Shown here in pieces: positions 46,401 through 55,721 of a DNA stretch of 64,000 nt. Location of the stretch: assembly GCA_945859605.1 (NCBI GenBank), contig OX243822.1:25143185-25207184 (forward strand). The letters are read 5' to 3'. Made by a program: the position numbers and the translations under genes. Source of the DNA: Lumbricus rubellus. Lineage: Eukaryota > Annelida > Clitellata > Crassiclitellata > Lumbricidae. Below the pieces are notes generated by a model. The model saw only the letters and a list, made by a program, of their open reading frames with translations. It had not been told where the DNA came from and searched no databases. Within the stretch, counting starts at the first letter, position 1. Each line of letters opens with the position of its first letter.

Positions 46401-48307
46401 GGTCATGCAGAGGACCAATACAGATATTAAAGGAACTCTGGACAAATGAGAAAGTGGAAGATGAGGTAAAAGATGTTTACACATACATGACCGATTTGAG
46501 AGAAAGAATAGAAGAAACATGTGATATGGCACAGAAGGCCATACATAAAGCAAATGAAAAGAACAAGAAGTATTATGATAAGAAAGCACGTTACAGAGAG
46601 TTGAAGATAGGAGATAAAGTTTTATTACTGTTACCCAGTTGTAACAATAAGATGCTTGTAAAATGGCAAGGACCATTTGTGGTCAGAGGCAAAATAGGAG
46701 ATTATGATTACAAGGTGGAAATTGATGGTGGAAAACTCAAAACATATCACATCAATATACTAAAGAAGTACTACGAGAGGAATGGAGAAGGTAATGATGT
46801 AGAAACGTCAGCATACATATCGGCGATAGTACATGATGGTAAAGATGGTGAAGATGAAGAAGAAGAGATATTAAGCTTATATGTAAGTAAACAAACGGAG
46901 ACTTACAAAGATGTGGATATCAATCCTAAGTTGACAGGAAAACAGAAAAGAGAATTAGGGGAACTACTGAAAGAACATGAGGACATATTCAGTGATAAGC
47001 CAGGAAGGACAGATATGGTAAAGCATGAGATTCATCTGACGAGTGATGAGCCAATTCGGTTACGAGCTTATCCAACGCCATATCACCTCCAAGCGGAGAT
47101 AAACAAAGAATTAGAGACGATGCTAGATAATGGAATTATAGAAAGATCGGAAGCAGCGTATGCAGCGCCGCTTGTAGTTGTTAAGAAGTCAGATGGAAGT
47201 AACAGACTTTGCTGTAATTATAAACAACTCAACAAAGTGACAGTATTCGATCCAGAACCGATGATGTCGAATGAGGATATTTTCAATAAACTCAGTGGAA
47301 GTAAAATCTATAGCAAGTTCGATTTCTGTAAAGGGTATTGGCAGATACCAATGAGCGAAGAATCAAAAGACTTAACCACATTCATCTGTGCAAGCGGATT
47401 ATATAAGTTCAATGTGTTACCATTTGGACTAGTCAATAGCGCGTCCAGTTATAATCGCTTGATACGGAAAATATTACATGGAACTGAAAATCTAGAAAGT
47501 TATGTCGACGATATTCTTGCTCATACGAAAGGATGGGACGAACACATGAAGACGTTAAGAGAGTTTTTCACAAGAGTGAGAAAAGCTCATTTGACATTGA
47601 AACCGAAGAAATGTTCACTAGGATATGGCAAGATAGATTTCTTAGGCCATACATTGAACAACGACGATATAAGCCCTAAGGGAGAATCTATTGACAAGAT
47701 TGTGGAAATGCCACAGCCTAAGACGAAGAAGCAAGTGAGAAGCTTTTTAGGAGCGATAAATTACTATCGAAAGTTTATTCCACATTGTGCAGAATTGATG
47801 GCACCGTTGAGCGACTTGACTAAAAAGTTAGCTCCTAACAATGTTGAATGGAACCAAGAGTTAGGTGAAAGTTTTGAGCAGTTGAAAGAAGCACTAGCTA
47901 AGACACCAATCCTTAGGTTACCAGACTTGGAGAAAGAATTTATAATACAGACAGATGCATCAGGAAAAGGGATAGGTTGTGTTCTTATTCAGCAGTATGA
48001 AGGAATAAACCACCCGATTGCATATGCGAGTAGAAAATTGTTGGAAAGAGAGATGCGATATTCAGTTGAGGAAAGAGAATGTTTAGCCATAATGTGGGGA
48101 ATCAGTAGATTTGATCGATATTTGTGTGGAAGAGAGTTTGTGATCGAGACGGACCACTGTGGACTACAGTATATGAAAGAAGGGAGGATGAAGAATGCAA
48201 GAGTCATGAGGTGGAGCCTCGCCCTTCAAAATTATTGTTTTACAATACGTTACATTAAGGGATGTAATAACGTAATGTCCGATTATTTAAGTAGAGGATT
48301 GACCTAA
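43421..48307 (+). CDS. gag-pol: Gag-Pol polyprotein of inner Gmr1 element (intact)
   Basis: This is a single 1628-residue ORF. Domains in order: charged coiled coil with REREANEARLERE-type repeats (about 40-160); Gag capsid-like region (about 185-370); zinc knuckle CFSCGRTGHKSYDC (about 425-439); aspartic protease with YDSGSST (about 525); integrase HHCC region (about 775-825); DDE core with Asp in VDIIGV, HTDRGSQF and Glu in GCVERLNG (about 846, 907, 942); RT with PLVVVKKSDGS, FDFCKGYWQ and YVDD (about 1361); RNase H with QTDASGKG, EERECLAI and ETDHCGL (about 1511-1590). Gag, PR, INT, RT and RH are fused without a stop or frameshift, and all catalytic residues are visible. Integrase before RT places it in the Gmr1 clade. 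Confidence 0.96.
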   Translation: MSSFGEHEQWVKLAKEMGMEGDELKTYVRDRQQEARDDRLREREDRKLKDEAAAAEVKAARAREEAQAARVQELELAKIADARLEREREANEARLEREANDARLERESRANETRLEREREVEEARLVREAAECQARRNMDLEVKKLECELRMREIDSRHNQNNGEATFTMVGDGSYQGNSNHNRGMKDIKFPVFNENKDCLDAYLLRFERTCTAYEIAIENWSLMLAKHLEGKALEVYQRMSSEETQDYECLKRHLLKRFQLTEGGYRNKFKMSKMESGETPTDFVHRLRRYMQQWLLQAGFEKTYEGMENLLLRDQFYLTCSNELKMFLKEKGKMSLEDTLNCAESYIEAHGYKYTESNLRPPVKFSNERPNVKPFDDKSRERFNGNVNRGRGDMKQNKEMNHNGSMNRGVSREREQAAEHKITCFSCGRTGHKSYDCSHKQKGVVKHTAAAIQVYENRAYKIAQANEELKLNEVEKEEERKKELPVQLAASTMVTDRRDDGDDLENKNEGQLKVNGVITSCLYDSGSSTCIVKRSLVNDADFTGKETQCILVDGTLRNFPTAKINIESEYFTGNVEAMVMEEPVKPVIIGRMKGLKYLVVKETTDNMINCDRSDTDDNENREDRLKKIQKSLSVESQGQSDKKKVHFASEVTSELNDDVTDDVIEKDEWQTTAAVETRAESKKVTKYKQLKVAEMPDLNVSTKEIKELQSKDETLKKFWDKAIDWSGDDSITGKVLYVKKNGFLYRRFMETTEDDAKWQLMVPKELRGKVLAVAHNSLLSAHLGMKKTHDKIVNEFYWPSIGQEIKRYVLSCDVCQKSVDKKVSHKAPMGHLPVLDVPFKHVCVDIIGVIEPMSSRGYRYILTIVDLSTRYPEAIPLKGITTEEVAEALFNFYCRMGVPQKIHTDRGSQFTSELMAEVNKMLLIKHTFTSPYHAMGNGCVERLNGTIKATLRKLIGEQVKEWDRFLAPLLFALRDTVHESHGFTPFELIFGRSCRGPIQILKELWTNEKVEDEVKDVYTYMTDLRERIEETCDMAQKAIHKANEKNKKYYDKKARYRELKIGDKVLLLLPSCNNKMLVKWQGPFVVRGKIGDYDYKVEIDGGKLKTYHINILKKYYERNGEGNDVETSAYISAIVHDGKDGEDEEEEILSLYVSKQTETYKDVDINPKLTGKQKRELGELLKEHEDIFSDKPGRTDMVKHEIHLTSDEPIRLRAYPTPYHLQAEINKELETMLDNGIIERSEAAYAAPLVVVKKSDGSNRLCCNYKQLNKVTVFDPEPMMSNEDIFNKLSGSKIYSKFDFCKGYWQIPMSEESKDLTTFICASGLYKFNVLPFGLVNSASSYNRLIRKILHGTENLESYVDDILAHTKGWDEHMKTLREFFTRVRKAHLTLKPKKCSLGYGKIDFLGHTLNNDDISPKGESIDKIVEMPQPKTKKQVRSFLGAINYYRKFIPHCAELMAPLSDLTKKLAPNNVEWNQELGESFEQLKEALAKTPILRLPDLEKEFIIQTDASGKGIGCVLIQQYEGINHPIAYASRKLLEREMRYSVEERECLAIMWGISRFDRYLCGREFVIETDHCGLQYMKEGRMKNARVMRWSLALQNYCFTIRYIKGCNNVMSDYLSRGLT

Positions 48308-48456
48308 GATTTAAGTAAATCAATGGTGATACTATAGGTAGATAAGAAGTAGTTGTGTTAGGTTGTGATGTTGTGTAAAGTAGTATAAGCATAGGCATAA
48401 GCAGTTATTGTAATTTGATAATTAGATAAGTTGATAAAGCCTGTGTACAGACTTTT

Positions 48457-48466
48457 GAAGAAAGGG
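48457..48466 (+). other. Polypurine tract of inner Gmr1 element
   Basis: GAAGAAAGGG lies 4 nt before the 3' LTR. Confidence 0.6.
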
Positions 48467-48470
48467 TATT

Positions 48471-49479
48471 TGTCGTGGTTATATTAAATGATTATCAAAT
48501 TAAACACTTGCTATGCATGTATAATTATTAATTATAGGTAGAAGTTAAGCTAGGCAATTTAATTGGCGAGTTTAGGTAATATGTGTGGCAACATATAAAA
48601 TATTAATACATAAAACCAATGACTGCAGCTAAGCGTAATAACGAGTGGTCAAGGTTACCATGACAACAAAGGATGCTAAGCCTATTCGTGATTGGTGCAA
48701 ACTGGAAGCGAATGACGTGACGAGTTAAAAATGACGTCAGCAAAGTGGACGTTGAGTTTTTGACTCTCTACAGGTATATCTGGAAATGGTGGTTGATTCG
48801 CTGCGGTGATCCATCAAAAGTTGTGATTTCCAGAGTAGAGACGAAGGTAATTGAACTGTTCGGACGATCAACCGATAGTTCAAAGTATTGTGCATTAAGT
48901 GCAACGCAATTTAAATGAGAAATTTGCGTTAGTGCATAATAATCATCGTGTGAAGTGTGAGACACTTGCGAAGAAGACGAACTCTTAGGCAACAGTCTGA
49001 AGAGTCGTGTAATTTTGAATCGGCTAGCGAACAGCTGATTCGGCGTGTGAAGTACGAGGGACGTTTGGTCAACTGGAGAAGAGCTGTGAGATGAATGCGA
49101 TGATTCATCTTGTGTGCAACTGATTCACGGCAAGACACGAGTAAGGCGATTGGTGTGGTTGCTTCCATGACTGCATTTCAACCGTCTGATCAACATTCTT
49201 GACTGCGACGGTTGGACGACGGAGAGAGCCGAAGACATTCGAGTTTCATACGACTCGACAGATAAGAGCAAACATAATATTTTCCTAAGTAACTCGCCAC
49301 ACTAGGTAAATAGGATTGTTATTTGTTTGTGCAATTGAATGATATTGAATAACTTTATTCTATTATATATTTCATAAGAAGCTGGGAGTTCGTTGAATTT
49401 GGAAGAATTTCTTGAGTAAGTTAAACCCAACCGATTAACCACTAGGATAATAAAGTGCCCTTTTACACGGGATACGACA
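48471..49479 (+). repeat. 3' LTR of inner Gmr1 element
   Basis: 1009-bp direct repeat of 42099-43107. Differences noted are a C-to-T in GTGACTTCC and a T-to-C in CAAGATACG. It is followed by the TSD CTTAT. Confidence 0.95.
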
Positions 49480-50307
49480 CTTATACAGCAATCCATTCAC
49501 CACGATAAACTCTGATCCTTGGTCTTCAGCGATCCTCCACCACGATTTCAGTGACTCGTCATTTCTCTGCTGCTCCTCGAATTTCTTCGCATCTTCCAGC
49601 TGTCTTTCATCGTTCGAATTCTCTGTGAACAAGTCCCTCATACTTGTCTCCAGTTCAGCGTCGCTTCCGGAATCTTCACTATCATTTCGTTCACATGCAG
49701 CCATCTCTTCTTCAGTTTCATTGTTCTCAGATGTTGTTCTTTTGTCATCTTGGATGCTGAGTTCATCTTCGCTTTCCGTGTCATCTTCTTGTGAACTTTC
49801 GTTTATCGTTTCATCTTCTCCGTCTTCGACTTCTGCTCTCCGACTTTGTGCTCTTGTAGTCACATTCGCTTGTAGCTCTCCTTGCAATATACTGATTGGT
49901 GGAACCTCTTTCAGTTCTGCAATTATCTCTGGATGTAGCAGGAACTTTTCTGGATTTTCTTTACACAGTTCTGCTGAAATGCTGGCACACACTAAAGTTA
50001 AATATGGCGCGATATTTATTGTCCTGTCCTCTGTAGCTGCTCCTTCGTTACGACCGCTCATCCGCACTTCGATTTTCACCAACTTAGCTGGAATCGGCTC
50101 TCCAGCTACACATTGCAAATGAACTCTGCCGATTTCTTCTACTGTCGTTCCTTTCAGTAGTTCCTCGTTGATTACTGGTATCTCGGTCCCCGAGTCAATC
50201 AACGCCTCGACTTGCACAGGCTGCCCATCAGTCCCACGTATCTCCACATTTACATGCTGCAACGATATCTTCTTTATGCGTTGACACTCCTCTTTACTTT
50301 TTGTTTC
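49480..50307 (-). CDS. pro: Protease region of outer Gmr1 Pol (5' part, split by insertion)
   Basis: Open frame on the minus strand from just after the Gag stop codon to the inner-element junction. It contains an aspartic-protease-like VEALIDSGTEIPVI, followed by a long acidic region (NESSQEDDTESEDELS) and a C-terminal segment LKSWWRIAEDQGSEF typical of the region before integrase. The frame is the same as Gag, separated by one TGA at 50308-50310. Downstream it is continuous with the integrase frame across the empty insertion site. It shares the 5-bp TSD with the inner element. Confidence 0.85.
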
Positions 50308-52332
50308 TCAACAACTTTCTGCAATGGAAGTAGTCTTTATCGCTTCTTTCAGTATGGTGAACTGCGGCGTACACTTCATCACTGACTTTACTTCTGTTTC
50401 TTGGTTGCATTGTTCTTCCCAACCAGGAGGTGCATTTATCACTTGTATCTGGTTTACTCGAAGATTTTCTGCACTTCTGCTAAAGTTCTTCCTCAGATTT
50501 GCCGCTCCTGGTGCTTGGCAATGTTTTATTAGGTGTTTATCAGAATTGCAATTGTGGCAACGCTTCTTGATAAAACTTCTTTGCTCCTTGTTCTCCCACT
50601 TGTTGTACGGCGTGTAAGATGCATTACTTTCTGTTGGGCGTCCCAGCGGCGGAGTTCGATTGTAGGCTTGTCTGTCCCACGTTGACTGTTGTTTATCTTG
50701 CGACCACTGCTTTCCAGAATAATCATCTTTCTTTGCATCATTACTCTTGGCTTGGCTTCCGGTGTCTTTGCTATCCTTGTTCCACTTGGGTTGCTTTGGA
50801 CTATTGTCCCATGCTTCAAATTTCGGTTTGTCTTGGAACATCACACCAATCCGATTGTTTACATGTATATCTGCGAGATCTGCAACATTACTAGCTTCCA
50901 AGCATTCTGTGCCCTCTTTTGCTAAGACAAACTGCAGTGGACCTGGTGGTAAACATTCTTTCAGCTTATCCGCCACTAACAAATCAAACAGCTTCTCGTA
51001 GTCTTTGTCCACTCGTCTACTTCGGACATAATAATTCAACAGGTTCTTCAGCCTAGCCGTGAACATCGTATACGTTTCTTCGGCTGTCTTCTTGGCATCT
51101 GCAAACCTTGACCTGTACTCACGAGCTGTTAACTTGAATTCCTTCAACAAATGCTCTTTCACTGCATCGTATTTATCTAAATTCTCAAATGACAATCGAT
51201 TCAATACCGTTCGCGCTCTCGGGGTCATCAATGGCAACAACAATTTCACCCAATATTGCTTTTCCACAGCGAAGCTATTGAATGCATTTTCAACTGTTTC
51301 AAAATATAATGGCACTTCCATCATATCATACGGCATCTTCGGTAACACATGCTTCATTGCGTCACCTATCTTCTTAATCTTGGACACCATTGTCTCACTT
51401 TCTTTGAGTCTAATCTGTTCTGACACTTCTCGGCTCTTACGATCATCTTCGTCTCTCTTCTTCAGTCGATCTTGATCTTCGATTCTCCGCAGTTCTTCCT
51501 GTTCTATCTTCTGTTGTAATAGTTCTAACTGCTTTCTGCGTTCTTCTTTTTCAATGGCCATTTCTTTAAGTTGAGCCTCCTTGATAGCAAGTTTCTTTTG
51601 TTCTAACTGCATCTGCTCTTCTCTTTCTCTTTCTGCTTTTTCCAAATTGTCTTTTCCGGCTTGAAATTCTTCCTGACGAATTTCTTCTGCTCTCTCCAGT
51701 TCTTGTAAACGCATCTTTTCTTTTTCTTCCTCGCGAGCCTTTTTGTCCTCAATCTGCTGCTTTCGTATTTCTTCATCGCTTTTTCTTGCTTTTTCGTACT
51801 CTATCATTAACTCCGTCCGTCTCCGTTCTGATTCATCACGATCGAGTCTCATTTGTTCTAGTTGTATCTGGAACTGCTGCCTCTGCATGTCTATCTCTTG
51901 TTGTCGCAATTCTTTCTCTTCTTGCTTACGCTCTTTCTCCTCTTGTCTGCGCTGCTCTTCTTTCTCTTTTTCTTCTTGTTTACGCTCTTTCTCCTCTTGT
52001 CTGCGCTGCTCTTCTTTCTCTTTTTCTTCTTGTTTACGCTCTTTCTCCTCTTGTTTACGCTGCTCCTCTTTCATTATCATGAATTGCAGCAACGCCTCCA
52101 TAGACATCGGTGCCTCAGGCTTCTCCACTGGCTTCTCCGCAGCGCCTCCGACAGCACCTTCTTCTTCTTCTTCTTTCTTAGCCCAAACCTCGGCTAAATT
52201 TCTCATCAATTCTTCCCTCGACATCTGTTCAACTTCTTCTGCGTCTACGCCTGCTTCAATTAATAATTTTACTAGTCTCTCCGAAGACATCTTCTTAATA
52301 GCCGCTTGCTTTTGCTCCGTAAGTTTCTCCAT
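50308..52332 (-). CDS. gag: Gag of outer Gmr1 element
   Basis: 674 residues. The N-terminal half (about 60-320) is an extreme charged coiled coil with tandem KERKQEEKEKEEQRRQE repeats. The middle (about 330-490) is a capsid-like region (PLYFETVENAFNSF, YWVKLLLPLM). Near the C-terminus (about 592-605) is one CCHC zinc knuckle, CHNCNSDKHLIKHC. The ORF ends in TGA. Downstream sequence remains open in the same frame into protease, so Pol could be made by stop readthrough, or the TGA is a mutation. It is preceded by a 300-nt leader and the PBS. Confidence 0.9.
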   Translation of the reverse strand: MEKLTEQKQAAIKKMSSERLVKLLIEAGVDAEEVEQMSREELMRNLAEVWAKKEEEEEGAVGGAAEKPVEKPEAPMSMEALLQFMIMKEEQRKQEEKERKQEEKEKEEQRRQEEKERKQEEKEKEEQRRQEEKERKQEEKELRQQEIDMQRQQFQIQLEQMRLDRDESERRRTELMIEYEKARKSDEEIRKQQIEDKKAREEEKEKMRLQELERAEEIRQEEFQAGKDNLEKAEREREEQMQLEQKKLAIKEAQLKEMAIEKEERRKQLELLQQKIEQEELRRIEDQDRLKKRDEDDRKSREVSEQIRLKESETMVSKIKKIGDAMKHVLPKMPYDMMEVPLYFETVENAFNSFAVEKQYWVKLLLPLMTPRARTVLNRLSFENLDKYDAVKEHLLKEFKLTAREYRSRFADAKKTAEETYTMFTARLKNLLNYYVRSRRVDKDYEKLFDLLVADKLKECLPPGPLQFVLAKEGTECLEASNVADLADIHVNNRIGVMFQDKPKFEAWDNSPKQPKWNKDSKDTGSQAKSNDAKKDDYSGKQWSQDKQQSTWDRQAYNRTPPLGRPTESNASYTPYNKWENKEQRSFIKKRCHNCNSDKHLIKHCQAPGAANLRKNFSRSAENLRVNQIQVINAPPGWEEQCNQETEVKSVMKCTPQFTILKEAIKTTSIAESC

Positions 52333-52647
52333 CTTACTTCTTTACTTTACAGATGCTCGATAAAATAGTAGGCTACTCTTCAAATGTTTGCAATTGACTG
52401 ACTTCAATTCTTTAAGCAAACTTCAATAGACAAGCAAGTTTTTCTACCTTGTAGTCGTTGTGTTGTCGTTTCTCACTGACGTACGGATGCTCGATGTATC
52501 GTTGCTTCTCCCGTGTGCTCGGCTCCTCGATAAATTCACAGCGTCCGTTCCTCCACAACGTCTGTTGATTGAATAGAATCCCTCCGTTCGTAACTACGAT
52601 CGTTCTCCTGCAACTTGGATCGTTATCCTGCAACTTGGATCGTTATC

Positions 52648-52665
52648 TCACCGCAACGACACCAA
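52648..52665 (-). other. Primer-binding site of outer Gmr1 element
   Basis: On the minus strand TGGTGTCGTTGCGGTGAG begins 2 nt inside the 5' LTR, the usual Ty3/gypsy position. The tRNA identity is not assigned. Confidence 0.7.
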
Positions 52666-52667
52666 AT

Positions 52668-53186
52668 GTCACAAGTCTTTTCCCTCTTCTTCTCTACGTG
52701 TGACCTTCAGTCTCTTCGGAAGCTTCTTCGTATAAGTTCGTGGTAGCGTAGGCCTATCCCTAGATAACTGTTTCATTAGCTAAATGGCTAGGTTAAAGAA
52801 TCTACAGTCTTTCACTGTTTTGTTAACCAACAACGACGACGTGTTTAACTCTTCTTATTATACTCCAAAATCCGATATAAAGTAAAACGATCAGCAACAA
52901 CACAACAATGACTACACTTGCGTTATCATAACAACTACACGACTACTATCTTCATCAGTCTACTCTATCGCAACTCTACAACAACTCTTACAGCCAATCT
53001 CAACGGCTCTCAACACGCAACTCTCCTTCTTCACTTCCACTCCCTTCTTGTACAATTAACGTACGCTCGTCTAGACGTCACGTGCTGTCCAGACAATCAC
53101 CTGTGCAGACGCCGCGCGGCAATTTGCACCTGGCCTACTTACGTCGCTGTACGACAATCGGCGTGCACTGATTAAATTAGCTGACA
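52668..53186 (-). repeat. 5' LTR of outer Gmr1 element
   Basis: 519-bp direct repeat of 38832-39351. The only difference I find is one T less in a T run near the start. It is followed on the plus strand by the TSD ATTAC. Confidence 0.95.
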
Positions 53187-53621
53187 ATTACAATAGAATG
53201 GCTCATGGGTGGTTCTGTTATTCAAATTTATAAACAACAGAGAAAATTGTTGAATCTTAAGACTTTTTTAATGTCAATGCCAAGTCCTGGGCTCCTGGGT
53301 ATAATAAAAATCTGTTGCTCAATCCATAAGCCTCCACAAAACTTTCTGCAATAGGCCATTACCTACAATCAATCAACAAAATCAACGCCATTCATAATTT
53401 GTAAACATTGAATTTATTTTTATACAAATCGATGATATGCCCAATAAGCATCGTAGCCTAAAAAGTGTCCCATCTTATGGTATCTTGTGGTGTCCCATCT
53501 TATGGCACACTGTTGCAGCTTATTACAAAACAATTATTTTTATTATCACTCAGCCTACAGCTATGCAGAATACATAATTAATACTTATAAAGAGGCTATT
53601 ATAGGCATATACCATAAAATG

Positions 53622-54190
53622 GAGAGAGAGAGCGCTACACTGATGCGTAACCGACTAAGTACTGAAACTGTTGCACAGCTGATGATGTACGGTCACCGGC
53701 TAATCTCATTGAGGTGAAAAGGAGGGCAGCCTCAGCGAGGTAGAAGTCCCTCCCTGCCGGGATAGCCTCTCAGTGTAGAAGATCATCCTGATACCTCCTC
53801 GTGGTTCTCTCTGGAAACTACTGGTCTCAGTAGGCTAAATTCAGGATGGTCGCCCATCTATGGGTAAATAGTGAAGACTGCCTTGGTGTCCTTGGCTGAA
53901 GTTCGGCACGTCACGGCAATGGCAAGGGCGGCACTGCAGCACAGCATCCGCAGGTAGCTGCTAAGAGCATGCTGACAGCCTACTGGCATCAGTCTTGGTC
54001 AACCTGCTGCGCTCACACCCTCGGGTCCACATGTCTCAGCTTCTGTGCCTGTGGACGATCGTCTGTGTGAGAAGAGAGAGTGGGACTGGACGACACACAC
54101 CTTTCTCACTTTAATCCACTCCTATGTGAAGGTATGCGTTGCGATGAGTGGCGCAGTCCTGCGGTGACGGGCGACCATCATCATCATCAT
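53622..54190 (+). mobile_element. (CAT)n-tailed retroposon, 11-bp TSD
   Basis: The 569-bp insert ends in CATCATCATCATCAT and is flanked by ACCATAAAATG at 53611-53621 and 54191-54201. The A-rich target and simple-repeat tail are typical of LINE-mobilised retroposons. The body has no clear ORF and no certain tRNA head. It lies in the mariner-like element. Confidence 0.75.
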
Positions 54191-54829
54191 ACCATAAAAT
54201 GAAACAAATATATAACGCTTTCCTAACTGTGTACAAAAATCGAAGAACGTGACATAGCATCAGCGATCACGAAAATTTTCAAAAATCAATAACATCAAGG
54301 CAACAGCATCGCTAGTGGTAATAGTTGGTATGCGGGATCTAAAATTGGGGATACATCATTTGCAACTGTAAACAGTGGCGTCCTCTGCTGAATAGCAATA
54401 ATAATGGGTGTGTCCCATCTTAGGAACTGTCCCATCTTATGGCACTTTCCCCTAATTAGTTAAGGTACTTGGAGCAAAATAACTATTCTGGCCCCCGGTT
54501 GAAATCCTGGTAATTGCAGAAACTGACATTATGTGCTGCCTGCATGCACATGTGTAGGCTTAATTGCGTCCTGGAAGGTCGGCGAGTAGTTTAATCCTTT
54601 TGTCGGCAGAGGCAACATAATGGCCAGGAACATATTGGCGCCCCTAATTGGGCAGAGAAATAATTATTTCCACATATTTAATTCGTTTTATTTCACCAGG
54701 TGACACTAGGGTAGAGTATCTGTAAATTTTCTGATATAAATATACAATGTTGACCACTCCGTGTGTACTTTATGTTGAAAAAGTCGAGCGAAAACTCAAA
54801 AGTTTCTGTGAAATAAATCTTTGAACCAT

Positions 54830-55600
54830 TGCAGATGTTCTGACAGTAAATCGATTCAAGAAAATCCATGAGATGCATGGGCCCTACTAATGACAATTCT
54901 ACTAGAATCTAGGTGATCTAAACTACGCGTACGATGATCTTCACAAAGTGAGGCCGCTTGTCATCAAGCTGAACACAGCATTCATGGAGCAAGCGGGATC
55001 CAGCACATTGTGACATTGCGGTCTATTTGATGAAGCAATGAAAAAGTTCAAAGGATGTTCTAGTATCAAGCAGACTGAAGCAGTGTATGCCCTTGATAAT
55101 CCATCAAACAAAGAATCCAGGGTTACTATTCGTGCCGACTATCGAACTGGTTGCATGCACCAATTTTAAATTTGCACTGGCAAGGCAGACAGTGGCGATG
55201 CAGGCTATATCTGTTGGTCTTGGAGAACATGCTGTATTATAGGCCTACAGTGTTTGTGTGAGGAACTAAAGCCTGACACTGAGAGCTGTAAATCTCTTAT
55301 GTTTATGGGTAAACAGTGACCTAGATTCATTGACATACTGTAGAAAAACCTAGTTTAGTAGCCTACTCCATTTTTAGTTCCTTTGAACGTGACAGCACTG
55401 TTTCATATGAACAGTAGCAATTTTATGCGCACTCACATCTGACTGCAGTTTTGGGTATTGTTGCCACGAGCAGTTTACCGTATATACGGGCTGTGGTAAA
55501 CCCATTGCCACTGTTTACTAAATTGCAGGATTCTATAAAACAAGGTTTCCTTATTATGGTCACTTTCCTTGTGTTTTTGTGCATTTACATTTGGCATAAG
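54830..55600 (+). pseudogene. Decayed piggyBac-type transposase
   Basis: Broken frames on the plus strand carry piggyBac transposase landmarks in order: LTVNRFKKIHEMHG, then YDDLHKVRPLVIKLN, FDEAMKKFKGCSSIKQ, RVTIRADYRTGCMHQF and ICTGKADSGD, and possibly PLPLFTKLQDSIKQG. These match the family pattern (Y-PL-KVRPL, D--M--FKGRSS-KQ, ---LAD--TGY---FQIYTGK). Multiple stops and frameshifts make it dead. No TTAA-flanked ends were identified. Confidence 0.65.
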
Positions 55601-55721
55601 TATCCGGGGCGATTCTGCCCTTCAAAACCAGTCAGCCAGCTCATCACGTTCCACACAAAATGAAAGACAGACAAATGTCATTGACTTTGTAGCTGTTCGG
55701 ATGACGGGAGACTTGCAAAGA

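Larger units (their letters stand above)
42099..49479 (+). mobile_element. Gmr1-type Ty3/gypsy retrotransposon, inner copy
   Basis: This 7.4-kb element is inserted antisense into the pol gene of the outer element. The 1009-bp LTRs (TGTCGTGG ... GATACGACA) are equal in length, and I find two substitutions between them. The TSD CTTAT lies at 42094-42098 and 49480-49484. It contains a PBS, one 1628-codon gag-pol ORF with integrase before RT, and a purine tract before the 3' LTR. The single intact ORF and near-identical LTRs suggest very recent activity. It is only distantly similar to the outer element, so it is a different Gmr1 lineage. Confidence 0.95.
38832..53186 (-). mobile_element. Gmr1-type Ty3/gypsy retrotransposon, outer copy
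   Basis: This LTR retrotransposon is on the minus strand. LTRs of 519-520 bp begin TGTCACAAG and end GCTGACA, and the 5-bp TSD ATTAC lies at 38827-38831 and 53187-53191. Internal order on the minus strand is PBS, Gag, protease, integrase, reverse transcriptase, RNase H, PPT. Integrase before RT is the diagnostic Gmr1 order. A second Gmr1 element (42099-49479) interrupts the PR-INT region. The LTRs differ only by a T-run indel that I can find, so insertion was recent. It is not an infectious virus: no env-like ORF is seen. Confidence 0.92.
38564..54453. mobile_element. Mariner-like non-autonomous DNA element split by nested retrotransposons
   Basis: The outer ends are GGGGAAAGTACCCTAAGATGG at the left and, reverse-complemented, GGGGAAAGTGCCATAAGATG at the right, each bordered by TA. 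Subterminal GTCCCATCTTA motifs recur in both orientations (38740, 38765, 53470, 53490, 54415, 54428). Without the Gmr1 insertion (38832-53186) and the retroposon at 53622-54190 the element would be about 1 kb. No transposase ORF is recognised. The TA target is suggestive of Tc1/mariner but is not proof. Confidence 0.6.

Noticed and set aside
51743..52363. Ser/Cys/Phe-rich plus-strand ORFs
   Set aside because: They are antisense shadows of the repetitive Gag coiled coil.
38832..53186. Endogenous retrovirus
   Set aside because: No envelope-like ORF is present in either element. Domain order and LTR features fit Gmr1 retrotransposons.
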